A stretch of 64,000 bases of DNA from Bacteroidales bacterium. Lineage in GTDB: Bacteria; Bacteroidota; Bacteroidia; Bacteroidales; Tenuifilaceae. The DNA lies in the NCBI GenBank assembly GCA_011045955.1, contig DSBV01000109.1, positions 42,934-106,933 on the forward strand. Direction: 5' to 3'. Under the pieces are notes generated by a model. The model made no database searches and was not told the DNA's origin. It saw nothing but the letters and a program-made list of their open reading frames with translations. Each line of letters opens with the position of its first letter. Within the stretch, counting starts at the first letter, position 1. Shown in pieces: positions 52,070-61,166 of this stretch. The position numbers and the translations under genes were made by a program.

Positions 52070-52378
52070 ATGTCAATGCAAGAGAAAAACTTTACCATCG
52101 AAAGGCAGAAAGGTTCATCGCTAGTTACCCTGAGTGGCGATTTAAGTCTCAATAATATCAGCGATATAAAGAGTGAACTGGTAAAGCTATTTAGTGAGGC
52201 TAAACCAACCGATTTGCTCATTAAAAACGCTGAGGTCGTTGACCTCGGTTTTATTCAACTTGTACGCTCCTTTAATTTCTCCATGAACGAGCGAGGCTTA
52301 GAATCGACTGTTAAGTTTGAGTTGACTGCTGACCAGCGCACAATACTTGAACGATCGGGCATAAAATCAGAATATTAA
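52070..52378 (+). CDS. STAS-domain protein of the chemosensory operon
   Basis: A 102-residue single STAS domain: FTIERQKGSSLVTLSGDLSL, then KPTDLLIKNAEVVDLGFIQL. In classical anti-sigma-factor antagonists the loop holds a phosphorylated Ser (DSSG). Here the loop is VDLGFIQL with Leu and Gly, so the usual phosphorylation site is missing. STAS proteins of this VDLxFIQL type are found in chemosensory loci and may serve as scaffold or lipid/nucleotide-binding units. It lies between the coiled-coil protein and cheY. Confidence 0.85.
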   Translation: MSMQEKNFTIERQKGSSLVTLSGDLSLNNISDIKSELVKLFSEAKPTDLLIKNAEVVDLGFIQLVRSFNFSMNERGLESTVKFELTADQRTILERSGIKSEY

Positions 52379-52399
52379 CAAAATAAATTATCCATTGCT

Positions 52400-52765
52400 A
52401 TGGCAAAAACAATACTAATTGTTGACGATTCCGATAGTATTCGAGAAGTAGTTCGGTTTACCCTTGAGAACGAAGGGTACAATGTGCTTGTTGGTGTTGA
52501 TGGCAAAGATGCCTTAAAACATCTTGATGGTAAAACAATCGATTTGGTGATCACCGATCTTCATATGCCTGAAATGGACGGCATAGAGCTCATTAAGCAT
52601 ATTAGAGCAATGCCGGAGTACGAACGCGTGCCAATCCTATTCCTGACTACCGAATCGCAAACCTCAAAAAAAATGGAAGCTAAAGATGCCGGTGCTACGG
52701 GATGGATTATTAAACCGTTTGTTCCTGCTAAACTCATTTCGGCAATTAATAAAGTGATTAGGTAA
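52400..52765 (+). CDS. cheY: Chemotaxis response regulator CheY
   Basis: A 121-residue receiver domain: LIVDDSDSIREVVRFTLENE, acceptor Asp in DLVITDLHMPEMDGIELIKH, Thr in ILFLTTESQTSK and Lys in GWIIKPFVPAKLI, the last being the classical CheY form (xxKPF). The stop overlaps the cheA ATG by one base (TAATG), strongly linking it to CheA as direct phospho-acceptor. It is the third receiver-only gene in the locus. Confidence 0.95.
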   Translation: MAKTILIVDDSDSIREVVRFTLENEGYNVLVGVDGKDALKHLDGKTIDLVITDLHMPEMDGIELIKHIRAMPEYERVPILFLTTESQTSKKMEAKDAGATGWIIKPFVPAKLISAINKVIR

Positions 52766-54792
52766 TGGATAGCTTTAGGAATAAGTTTATAGAGGAGGCT
52801 GCGGAGCTTATTGATAAACTTGAAGTGTCCGTTTTAGAACTTGAGAAAAGCCCCAACGATGAGAAGCTGATTCAACAAGTCTTTAGGGTGATGCACACCC
52901 TTAAGGGCAACAGCGCCATGTTTGGGTTTGACCTTATCGATAGCTTTACGCACAACCTTGAGACCATATACGACATGATTCGTAATGGACAGCTCGAGGT
53001 AAGTAAGGATATATTGAACATAACCTTTTCATCGGTAGATCATCTCAAGGCTATGCTCGACGAGCAAAACTATGAGGATCCCGACTTTAAAACAGTTCAT
53101 GATGGCTTAATGGGGAAAATTAATAGTATCATTAACCCGGGTAACGCTGAAACTGTAACCCAAAAAACTGAAACTACTAAGGAAAAATCCGAATCGCTAT
53201 CTACCTACTACATTCTTTTTGAACCGAATGAGGATATTTTTAAGAACGGAACAAACCCTCTGTACCTTCTTGATGAGCTTTGCTCGTTGGGCGATCATAA
53301 GGTTTTTGCCCATTTCAACAGGCTGCCTGGAATAATGGAAATCATCCCAAACCTTTGCTATACCTACTGGGAGGTATTGCTGGCAACCGATCAGGACGTA
53401 AATGCCATTCATGACGTGTTCATTTTTGTTGAAACCGATTCAAAGCTTGAAATACAAAAGTTGGCGGAGGAGAACCTGCTTGCGGACAAATTATTTGTTG
53501 AAGAAGTTTCGCAGCTCGCAGAGGTTCAAAAGGATGTAGGATTGGTAACCATACAACGTCTGGCAACAAAAGCTGTTGCCCGAATCAATAAGGAAAAGGC
53601 CAAACAGTTCACTAAAGAGCGAATAGCCACTAAGGACAAAACCGCTGCAAGCATTCGCGTGTCGTCCGATAAGCTCGACCATCTCATGAACCTTGTGTCG
53701 GAACTAGTTACCACTCAGGCCCGTTTAAGCCTTTTTGCTGAGCAAACAAATGTTCCAGGATTGGCACCCATAGTTGAAAACGTTCACAAGCTAACCCGCC
53801 AGCTTCGCGATATTGCCTTTAGCATAGTTCTGATACCCATTGAAAACCTATTTGGTCGCTTTCAGAGGCTTGTCAGGGATTTGTCAGCCGAATTGCACAA
53901 AGAGGTCGATTTTATTGTTGAGGGAGCCGATACTGAACTCGACAAAACCATCATTGAAAACCTATCCGACCCCCTGATGCATGTTATCAGGAATAGTATG
54001 GATCATGGTATTGAGGATGCCCGGGTGCGCATAGCCAATGGAAAGCCTGCTAAGGGTAAGATTCACCTGAAAGCATTCTACTCCGGGGCAAGTGTAATAA
54101 TCCAGGTTAGCGATGATGGCGCAGGGATTGATACTGAAACCATACATGCCAAAGCAATTTCAAAAGGTTTGGTGCCATCGGATAAAAAGATGAGCAAGAA
54201 GGAGATTCTTGACCTTATCTTTTTACCCGGATTCTCTACAGCCAGAAAGGTAACCGATGTATCGGGCAGGGGAGTGGGTATGGATGTGGTAAAAAAGAAA
54301 ATTGCCGACATCAGAGGCGAGGTTGAGGTTGAATCGGAAGTTGGCAAGGGAACCACTATTACCATAAAGCTGCCCTTAACCCTTTCAATTATCGATGGGT
54401 TGCTGGTTAGTATTGATAGTTCCCCCTTTGTTATCCCTCTTTCTTCCATCGACAAGATTTATGCGGTTGACAAGGAGAGTGTATACAACTCTTTCAATAA
54501 CCTTGTAACCCTCGATGGAACTCAAATTCCATTCTTTAGCTTACGTAAGGAGTTTAACCTCAAGCCTAGCAATGAGGAACTAGAACAGGTTGTTGTAGTA
54601 AATTTTGAGGATAACAGGGTTGGCCTGGTAGTTGACTATGTAATTGGCGAATACCAAGCTGTGCTTAAACCTTTAGGGAAACACTACAAGAGTCACGATA
54701 TTTTCTCAGGAGCAACAATACTAGGCGATGGTACGGTTGCCCTAGTAATGGACACCAATAAGATTATTAAAATGTTTGCAACAAGGAAGTAA
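52765..54792 (+). CDS. cheA: Chemotaxis histidine kinase CheA
   Basis: A 675-residue kinase with all domains. P1 (1-105) has His44 in VFRVMHTLKGNSAMFGF. The P2-like stretch at about 145-240 is divergent. P3 dimerisation lies near 295-360 (IRVSSDKLDHLMNLVSELVT). P4 has the N box DPLMHVIRNSMDHGIEDA, the G1 box VSDDGAGIDTETI, the phosphate-loop FSTARKVTDVSGRGVGMDVV. P5 is the CheW-like tail (540-675). It phosphorylates CheY and CheB. No degenerate catalytic residues seen. Confidence 0.97.
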   Translation: MDSFRNKFIEEAAELIDKLEVSVLELEKSPNDEKLIQQVFRVMHTLKGNSAMFGFDLIDSFTHNLETIYDMIRNGQLEVSKDILNITFSSVDHLKAMLDEQNYEDPDFKTVHDGLMGKINSIINPGNAETVTQKTETTKEKSESLSTYYILFEPNEDIFKNGTNPLYLLDELCSLGDHKVFAHFNRLPGIMEIIPNLCYTYWEVLLATDQDVNAIHDVFIFVETDSKLEIQKLAEENLLADKLFVEEVSQLAEVQKDVGLVTIQRLATKAVARINKEKAKQFTKERIATKDKTAASIRVSSDKLDHLMNLVSELVTTQARLSLFAEQTNVPGLAPIVENVHKLTRQLRDIAFSIVLIPIENLFGRFQRLVRDLSAELHKEVDFIVEGADTELDKTIIENLSDPLMHVIRNSMDHGIEDARVRIANGKPAKGKIHLKAFYSGASVIIQVSDDGAGIDTETIHAKAISKGLVPSDKKMSKKEILDLIFLPGFSTARKVTDVSGRGVGMDVVKKKIADIRGEVEVESEVGKGTTITIKLPLTLSIIDGLLVSIDSSPFVIPLSSIDKIYAVDKESVYNSFNNLVTLDGTQIPFFSLRKEFNLKPSNEELEQVVVVNFEDNRVGLVVDYVIGEYQAVLKPLGKHYKSHDIFSGATILGDGTVALVMDTNKIIKMFATRK

Positions 54793-54812
54793 CAACCTAA
54801 TAATTTTTTACA

Positions 54813-55325
54813 ATGGATACCGAGAACAAAAATCAAATCAAATCATATCTTACCTTTAAGCTAGGTAACGAGGAGTTTGCTGCACATGTTGGCAAGGTAT
54901 TGAATATCCTGGAGTTGACCCCTATTACAAAGGTGCCTAAAGCGCCTGAATACCTGAAAGGGGTAATTAACCTAAGGGGGGCTATACTACCTGTAATAGA
55001 TACACGCATAAAGTTTGGAATGCCTGAAACCGAATACACCAACAACACCTGTATCATTGTGCTGGATATTGATGTTGATGGCGAATCGGTTCATGTTGGG
55101 GCCATTGTCGATTCCGTGCAAGCAGTTCTGGAGATAGATAATAGCCAGATAATGCCTTTACCAACCCTGGGCAGTCGCTATAAGTCGGAATTTATAATCG
55201 GTATGGCAAAGGTTGATGAGCGATTTATCATCATTCTTAACATGGATGCCATTTTTTCAGTGGATGAGATTACATCTATTGTTGATTCTAACCAGACAAT
55301 TAACGAGGAAACCGATCCACAATAG
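54813..55325 (+). CDS. cheW: Chemotaxis coupling protein CheW
   Basis: A 170-residue SH3-type adaptor joining CheA to receptors: SYLTFKLGNEEFAAHVGKVL, then VPKAPEYLKGVINLRGAILP with VIDTRIKFGMP, and IVLDIDVDGESVHVGAIVDS. The Arg of NLRG, needed for receptor and kinase contact, is present. A 20-residue acidic tail follows the domain. Directly follows cheA. Confidence 0.96.
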   Translation: MDTENKNQIKSYLTFKLGNEEFAAHVGKVLNILELTPITKVPKAPEYLKGVINLRGAILPVIDTRIKFGMPETEYTNNTCIIVLDIDVDGESVHVGAIVDSVQAVLEIDNSQIMPLPTLGSRYKSEFIIGMAKVDERFIIILNMDAIFSVDEITSIVDSNQTINEETDPQ

Positions 55326-55339
55326 TAATTCTTTAATAT

Positions 55340-56194
55340 ATGCAGGCCGATGAGTTTGTGGATTACTACAAGCTACAGCTTACCGACGATGAGTTTAAAC
55401 GGCTTAGTGCATTAATCTACAAGGAGAGCGGTATTAAACTTCCACCTATAAAAAAGGTAATGCTGCAATGCCGCCTCCAGAAAAGGTTAAAACACTTAAA
55501 AATTGGCTCTTTTAAGGCTTATATTGAATATCTTTTCAGTCGCGAAGGCTTTGATAGCGAGATTATTCATATGTTGGATGTGGTTAGCACCAACAAAACT
55601 GATTTTTTCCGTGAGCCAGCCCATTTCGAGTTTTTATCAACCGAATTACTTCCCGCGTATTACGAGGCAAATAAGTCGGGTATTTTTAAGGTTTGGAGTG
55701 CAGGCTGTTCAAGCGGTGAAGAACCCTACACCCTCGCCATGGTGCTTTTTGAGTTTGCTGAAGCACACCCTGGCTTTAACTTTTCCATTTTTGCTACCGA
55801 TATCTCTACCCGAATTCTTCAAACAGCAATTGATGCCATATACAAAGAGGAAAAAGTTGAGGGTATCCCTCTAACTCTTAAGCGGAAATACGTGCTAAGG
55901 AGCAAGGATAGAGCAAACCCTACCATCAAAATGGCTCCTCATGTTCGCACCAAGGTAACCTTTGCCCGTTTAAACCTCATGGATTCCAGTTACGATACCA
56001 GGCACTTGTTCGATGTTGTTTTTTGCCGAAACGTACTTATTTACTTTGATAGGAACACCCAAGAAGCTGTTATTAATAAACTGTGCCAACGTATAAAACC
56101 CTATGGCTACCTAGTTTTGGGGCATTCCGAATCGATTTTAAACATGAATGTGCCGCTTAAACAGGTAAAACCTACTATTTACCGGAAAGTATAA
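55340..56194 (+). CDS. cheR: Chemoreceptor methyltransferase CheR
   Basis: A 284-residue SAM-dependent methyltransferase that methylates glutamates on receptors. The N-terminal helical domain is followed by TNKTDFFREPAHFEFLSTEL, the SAM site FKVWSAGCSSGEEPYTLAM and the late FDVVFCRNVLIYFD, then LVLGHSES. Presence of CheR with CheB and CheD implies methylated receptors encoded elsewhere. No pentapeptide-binding extension is obvious. Confidence 0.96.
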   Translation: MQADEFVDYYKLQLTDDEFKRLSALIYKESGIKLPPIKKVMLQCRLQKRLKHLKIGSFKAYIEYLFSREGFDSEIIHMLDVVSTNKTDFFREPAHFEFLSTELLPAYYEANKSGIFKVWSAGCSSGEEPYTLAMVLFEFAEAHPGFNFSIFATDISTRILQTAIDAIYKEEKVEGIPLTLKRKYVLRSKDRANPTIKMAPHVRTKVTFARLNLMDSSYDTRHLFDVVFCRNVLIYFDRNTQEAVINKLCQRIKPYGYLVLGHSESILNMNVPLKQVKPTIYRKV

Positions 56195-56205
56195 AGTTAA
56201 CTACT

Positions 56206-57117
56206 ATGGCTAAAAAAACTGAAGAATTAACCGATAGCGAACTGCTTGCTGAGCTCCAGCGCAGGTTTGAGCTTAACAAGAAAGCTCTCGATGAGCTAAA
56301 AGTTCTGAATGCTGAGTTGAAGCAGGTAAACAAGAAGTTGGAGGAGTCCGAAGCCTTGAAGTCGCACTTTATTTCAAACATCACCAATGAGATTATTAAC
56401 CCATTTACCTCAATAATAGGACTTTCCAAGGCAATACTCTCAGTTGATAAGGAGAACTGGAAAAAGGTTATTTCCATGGTGGCCCTAATCCACTCCGAGG
56501 CATTTAACCTCGATTTTCAGTTTCGGAATATCTTTGTGGCTGCTAAGATTGAAGCTGGCGAAATACAACCCGAGATCATGCAGGTTGATGTTAACAACCT
56601 GCTCGAAAGTGTTATTGAGTCGTTTAAGTATGAACTACGCAAAAAGAATTTAAAGGTTGAATATTCCTACAACTCAGATCCGTCCATTGATAACCCAAAG
56701 ATTTTTAAAACCGACCCCGAGAAGTTAAAGTTAATAATAGCAAACCTACTAAGCAATGCAGTGAATTTCAGTTTTGAGGGAGGCATTATTGAGATAATTG
56801 CACAGCGTACAACTAACCAGCTTACTATTTGCGTAAAAGACCATGGTATTGGCATTTCAAAAGAAAATCACAAGATAATATTCGATAGGTTTAAGCGACT
56901 CGATACCGGAATTAATTCTTTGAACCGTGGTCATGGATTAGGATTATCTGTAAATAAGGCTATTATTGATATGCTCAATGGTAGCATTGAAATTGAGAGC
57001 GAACTTGGCAAAGGCGCATGCTTCACAATTTCAATACCCGAACCCAACATTGACGTTGACGATTTAGCCACTGATGCCAACGAGATGTTTTTTGATCAGG
57101 ACGCAGAAATTTTTTAA
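56206..57117 (+). CDS. Histidine-kinase-like protein lacking the phospho-acceptor histidine
   Basis: A 303-residue cytosolic protein. Residues 1-50 are a coiled coil; residues 50-115 align with the dimerisation/H-box helix: the usual NISHEIRTPL is here NITNEIINPFTSIIGLSKAI, with Asn61 in the His position. The ATPase domain is intact: N box LIIANLLSNAVNFSFEGG, G1 box CVKDHGIGISKENHK, F box DRFKRLDTG, G2 box RGHGLGLSVNKAII. It can probably bind ATP but cannot autophosphorylate on the normal His. There is no sensor or membrane part. It sits between cheR and cheD, so it may modulate CheA or a receiver protein. It may also act as a phosphatase or pseudokinase. Confidence 0.88.
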   Translation: MAKKTEELTDSELLAELQRRFELNKKALDELKVLNAELKQVNKKLEESEALKSHFISNITNEIINPFTSIIGLSKAILSVDKENWKKVISMVALIHSEAFNLDFQFRNIFVAAKIEAGEIQPEIMQVDVNNLLESVIESFKYELRKKNLKVEYSYNSDPSIDNPKIFKTDPEKLKLIIANLLSNAVNFSFEGGIIEIIAQRTTNQLTICVKDHGIGISKENHKIIFDRFKRLDTGINSLNRGHGLGLSVNKAIIDMLNGSIEIESELGKGACFTISIPEPNIDVDDLATDANEMFFDQDAEIF

Positions 57118-57126
57118 CGCCGGTTG

Positions 57127-57636
57127 ATGGAGCATTTCAAGTCACATTACCTATACCCTGCATCGCTATTTGCCGATAAAGAGCCCCATGTTGTTACCAC
57201 AATTCTGGGCTCATGTGTTGCTGTATGCCTTTACGATTCTGAGTTAAAGCATGGCGGAATTAACCACTACATGCTGCCATTGTGGAATGGACAAGGGCTT
57301 GCAAGTCCAAGGTATGGCAATATTGCCATAGATCGATTGATTGATAGAATGATTGCTCTGGGCTCAAAAAAGGAAAATCTTAAGGCAAAAGTATTTGGGG
57401 GAGGTGAGGTGCTTGAAACAAGTCTGGACAACTTCCATATAGGCCAACGTAACATCGCTATCGCCCTGGAACTTTTGGCTGAACACGGAATTCCAGTAGT
57501 AGCTAAAAGCGTTGGTGGTAACCAGGGACGAAAGATTGAGTATGATACCGCAACAGGTGAAGTTCGCCATAAGTTTATTCAAAAAACACTAAACCCCAAT
57601 GAGGTTAAAAGTATAAGTTCCAAAAAGACTAAGTAA
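57127..57636 (+). CDS. cheD: Chemoreceptor glutamine deamidase CheD
   Basis: A 169-residue deamidase that changes receptor Gln to Glu and, in many bacteria, interacts with CheC. The catalytic Cys and His are in VTTILGSCVAVCLYDSELKH with GGINHYMLP. Further signature: KAKVFGGGEVLETSLDNFHI, GQRNIAIALELLAEHGIPV and SVGGNQGRKIEYDTATG. ATG 57127 was chosen over TTG one codon upstream. No CheC or CheX gene is seen in this window. Confidence 0.95.
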   Translation: MEHFKSHYLYPASLFADKEPHVVTTILGSCVAVCLYDSELKHGGINHYMLPLWNGQGLASPRYGNIAIDRLIDRMIALGSKKENLKAKVFGGGEVLETSLDNFHIGQRNIAIALELLAEHGIPVVAKSVGGNQGRKIEYDTATGEVRHKFIQKTLNPNEVKSISSKKTK

Positions 57637-57680
57637 ATTGCGCAGTATTTTTATGGCCATTAATATTAAAGTTGATGTAA

Positions 57681-58775
57681 ATGGCTGACATGCTGAATAG
57701 AATAAAAGTGCTGATTGTTGACGATTCAGCATTAGTTAGGCAAACGTTAATGGAGATTATCTCATCCGATTCCGAGCTGGAGGTTATTGGAACTGCAGCC
57801 GACCCGTACTTTGCAGCCCGTAAAATGGCTGAGGTAACCCCCGATGTAATAACTCTCGACATTGAAATGCCCCGGATGGATGGACTCACCTTCCTACGTA
57901 AAATAATGTCACAGCACCCCATACCGGTTGTAATCATATCGAGCCTTACAAGCCGGGCTACTGAAATGGGGATGCGTGCCCTTGAGCACGGCGCAGTTGA
58001 ATTGATTACTAAGCCGCAGGTAAATACCAAAGTTTTTCTCGAAGAATCAAAGATTATCATTTGCGATGCAATTAAAGCTGCCGCTCGCAGCAAAATAGCA
58101 AGACGTAAAGTTCTTACACCTCCTATTGTTGAGCCAAAACTCTCAGCCGATGTTATTATCCCTAAACAGGTTATTCCCTCAGCCCCCCTTACAACTACCG
58201 AGAAAATTATAGCAGTAGGTGCCTCCACGGGTGGAACGGAGGCCATTGTTACATTCTTACAAGCAATGCCTGTTGATTGCCCTGGAATTGTTATAGTACA
58301 GCATATGCCCGAGAAATTTACAACATCGTTTGCTAATCGCTTAAACGATATATGTAAGATTACGGTTAAGGAAGCACAGAATGGCGATGCTGTTCTCCCG
58401 GGGCAAGCGTTAATAGCCCCTGGAAATTACCATATGCTTTTAAAGCGCAGCGGTGCACGATACTATGTTGAGGTGCTACAAGGCCCTCTGGTTAACAGGC
58501 ATAGACCTTCCGTTGATGTTCTTTTCCGCAGCGTTGCACGTTTTGCTGCGCATAACGCTATAGGCGTAATTATGACCGGCATGGGCGACGACGGAGCAAA
58601 AGGTTTGCTTGAAATGAAGGAGGCAGGTGCTCACACAATTGCACAGGACGAAAAATCGTGTGTGGTTTACGGAATGCCTCGTGAAGCCGTAAAACTTGAT
58701 GCAGCATCTGCCCTTTTGCCCTTACAGGATATAGCGAATCATATTATGCAAAGAGTAAAAACACGCTTAAGCTGA
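57681..58775 (+). CDS. cheB: Chemoreceptor methylesterase CheB
   Basis: A 364-residue protein with an N-terminal receiver ([20 protein letters not shown], acceptor Asp in [36 protein letters not shown]) and a C-terminal methylesterase. The catalytic Ser is in [16 protein letters not shown], the His in [18 protein letters not shown] and the Asp in [19 protein letters not shown]. It removes methyl groups added by CheR under CheA control. Full-length and apparently active. Confidence 0.97.
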   Translation: MADMLNRIKVLIVDDSALVRQTLMEIISSDSELEVIGTAADPYFAARKMAEVTPDVITLDIEMPRMDGLTFLRKIMSQHPIPVVIISSLTSRATEMGMRALEHGAVELITKPQVNTKVFLEESKIIICDAIKAAARSKIARRKVLTPPIVEPKLSADVIIPKQVIPSAPLTTTEKIIAVGASTGGTEAIVTFLQAMPVDCPGIVIVQHMPEKFTTSFANRLNDICKITVKEAQNGDAVLPGQALIAPGNYHMLLKRSGARYYVEVLQGPLVNRHRPSVDVLFRSVARFAAHNAIGVIMTGMGDDGAKGLLEMKEAGAHTIAQDEKSCVVYGMPREAVKLDAASALLPLQDIANHIMQRVKTRLS

Positions 58776-58883
58776 TAGCTGGAACTTTCCTAGCAAATTA
58801 CTATTTCAATTGAATTAGAATCAATAGATTTGCATATAAGTTGAAAAAATGCTTATTTTTAAACTTCAAAAATTGAGTTATAC

Positions 58884-61166
58884 ATGGAATCTAAGTACTC
58901 ATTTAAATACATTGTTCAAGGGAATCTCCTTGGACTTACCGTAGGGCTTGTATTTCTTGCCATTGCATATGTTATAGGTATATTAACCAATGATCTTGCA
59001 TTAACTCCGGGAGGAATTTTGGACCTACATCGCATAATGCCATTGTTCTATATATTTGATTTTTTACCTGTCATTCTTGGTGCTGTTGGATATTTTGTTT
59101 ACCAGAAAATTTCGCTACGAATAAACGATTTCGAAACCACATTACAGAAAAACATAAGTAGAGAGCGTAAGCTTTATCGGTTTGTGGAAAAGTTACGAGA
59201 AGGTGATGTTGAAGCCGAATACACTCCCGATGATACTGATGCACTTGGTAAGGCAATAGTCAGTTTACGTAACGATATTCGCCAGAGCAAATTAGAGGAG
59301 GAAAAAAGGAAAAAGGAGGATGAGCAACGACGCTGGGCTGCTGAGGGCATGGCTCTCTTTGGCGAAATCCTACGTCAGAACAACGATAACATTGAGAAGT
59401 TAACCTTTCAGGTTATCCGCAATTTAGTAAATTACGTTGGTACAAATCAGGCTGCATTCTACCTTTTGGAAGATGACGATGAAACCGATATCCATTTCCG
59501 GATGACAGCCTGCTATGCCTATGAGCGCAGAAAATATGCCGATAAAATTATACCCTGGGGCGATGGGCTTGTTGGTGCCTGTGCCTTGGAAAAGGAAAAA
59601 ATCACTTTAAAAAAGATTCCCGATGGTTATTTGAATATTACCAGCGGACTTGGTAAGGCTAATCCCAAGTATCTGATGCTTATTCCTCTTAAGATGAACG
59701 ATGTTGTTCATGGTGTCATTGAGCTGGCATCGTTTAATCCATTTGAAAAGCACCAGGAGGAGTTTATCGATAAGGTTTCGGAGAGCGTGGCAACAACTAT
59801 TGCAACAGTTAAGATAAATATTCGAACGGCAAAGCTTTTGAAGGAATCGCGCGAGCAGGCCGAGGAGTTGGCGCTTAAGGAGGAACAAATGCGCCAGAAC
59901 ATGGAAGAACTCCAGGCCACACAGGAAGAGGCAAGCCGCCAGTCGGCAAAGTTTATCAGCTTCTCCAACTCTGTGAACCATACCATGATTCGTGCCGATT
60001 TCGATGTGGACGGTACATTGCTGTATGCAAACTCCAAGTTTTTGCAGAAGTTGGAGTATTCATCCAATAGCGATGTGGAACGGCAACACATATCGATGTT
60101 TATCAACAAAAAGGATAGGCTTTGGTTTGATGATATATGGAATACCCTTAGCAAAGGTGGCAAACATTTTGAGGGTGACATGAAATTACTTACCCGCAAT
60201 GGTAATGACCTTTGGACAATTGCAACATTCACTTGTGTACGAAATGAAGCCGGAGGTGTAGATAAGATCCTATTCCTTGGAATTGACACAACCGATCAAA
60301 AGAAGCTAAGCCTCGACTACGAAGGTCAAATTAGTGCGCTTAACCGTTCGTCAATTAAAGCAGAGTTTTCGCCAACAGGCGATTTAATTGATGCTAATGA
60401 GAAATTGCTCCTTTCCCTTTCCTATAATCTCAATGCTGCAAAGGAAAAATCTATATTTGAACTTGTTCATACATCGGAACGTAAGAATATTGAGCGCGTT
60501 TGGGATGATGTAATACATGGAATCCCATATGAGGGGCAATTTCGTGTGCTCACCAACAATGGCAATGGGCGTTGGTTCCGCTGTACCTTTACTGCAGTGA
60601 ACGATATGTACGATGAGGTGGCTAAGGTGATTTTGATTGCCAACGATATCACTCGCGAAAAACACATGGAGTTTGAAACCCAACGTCAAACTGAGCAAGT
60701 CAAAAAACAGGAAGAACAGCTACGTCAGAATGAAATTGAGCTGAACAAGAAGTTGCGCGAGGCCAAGGAAGAAGTTAGGAACCAGTTTAAAGAGATTGAA
60801 AAGGTTAAAATACGGAATGAAAAAACGCTGGAAGGTTTCCTTGATGCCATAATAATTACCGACCACGATGGCATTGTGCAGTTTTTCAACAAGGCTGCCG
60901 AAGAACTGTTTGAAATCAGCAGAGATAAAGTGATTGGACAAAGTGTGCGTTTACTCTTCCCAACTGATATTGCGCAAAAAGATACTTACATAGCCGCATA
61001 CATCGATCCAAATAAGGAAAAAATAACTGGACAACGAAAGGAGGTTACTATAATTACTAAGAATGGAAACGAAATTCCTGTATTAATGCTGATTACCGAG
61101 GCTAGAGTGGGAAGAGAACTTACACATACAGCGTTTATTCAAAATATTTCTATTGATCTGTTCTAA
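58884..61166 (+). CDS. Membrane GAF/PAS sensor protein without output domain
   Basis: A 760-residue protein with two membrane helices (about 13-35, GLTVGLVFLAIAYVIGIL; about 49-76, PVILGAVGYFVYQKIS) and only a short segment between them. A HAMP-like linker follows (KLYRFVEKLREGDVEAEYTP), then a GAF domain (about 150-310; FYLLEDDDETDIHFRM, PWGDGLVGACALEKEK) and a coiled coil (about 320-350). Three PAS domains are seen: about 350-465 (TMIRADFDVDGTLLYANSKF), about 470-585, and about 640-755 (AIIITDHDGIVQFFNKAAEE). It stops straight after the last PAS with no kinase, GGDEF or methyl-accepting domain. The position after cheB suggests a sensor or adaptor of the chemosensory system. Confidence 0.82.
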   Translation: MESKYSFKYIVQGNLLGLTVGLVFLAIAYVIGILTNDLALTPGGILDLHRIMPLFYIFDFLPVILGAVGYFVYQKISLRINDFETTLQKNISRERKLYRFVEKLREGDVEAEYTPDDTDALGKAIVSLRNDIRQSKLEEEKRKKEDEQRRWAAEGMALFGEILRQNNDNIEKLTFQVIRNLVNYVGTNQAAFYLLEDDDETDIHFRMTACYAYERRKYADKIIPWGDGLVGACALEKEKITLKKIPDGYLNITSGLGKANPKYLMLIPLKMNDVVHGVIELASFNPFEKHQEEFIDKVSESVATTIATVKINIRTAKLLKESREQAEELALKEEQMRQNMEELQATQEEASRQSAKFISFSNSVNHTMIRADFDVDGTLLYANSKFLQKLEYSSNSDVERQHISMFINKKDRLWFDDIWNTLSKGGKHFEGDMKLLTRNGNDLWTIATFTCVRNEAGGVDKILFLGIDTTDQKKLSLDYEGQISALNRSSIKAEFSPTGDLIDANEKLLLSLSYNLNAAKEKSIFELVHTSERKNIERVWDDVIHGIPYEGQFRVLTNNGNGRWFRCTFTAVNDMYDEVAKVILIANDITREKHMEFETQRQTEQVKKQEEQLRQNEIELNKKLREAKEEVRNQFKEIEKVKIRNEKTLEGFLDAIIITDHDGIVQFFNKAAEELFEISRDKVIGQSVRLLFPTDIAQKDTYIAAYIDPNKEKITGQRKEVTIITKNGNEIPVLMLITEARVGRELTHTAFIQNISIDLF

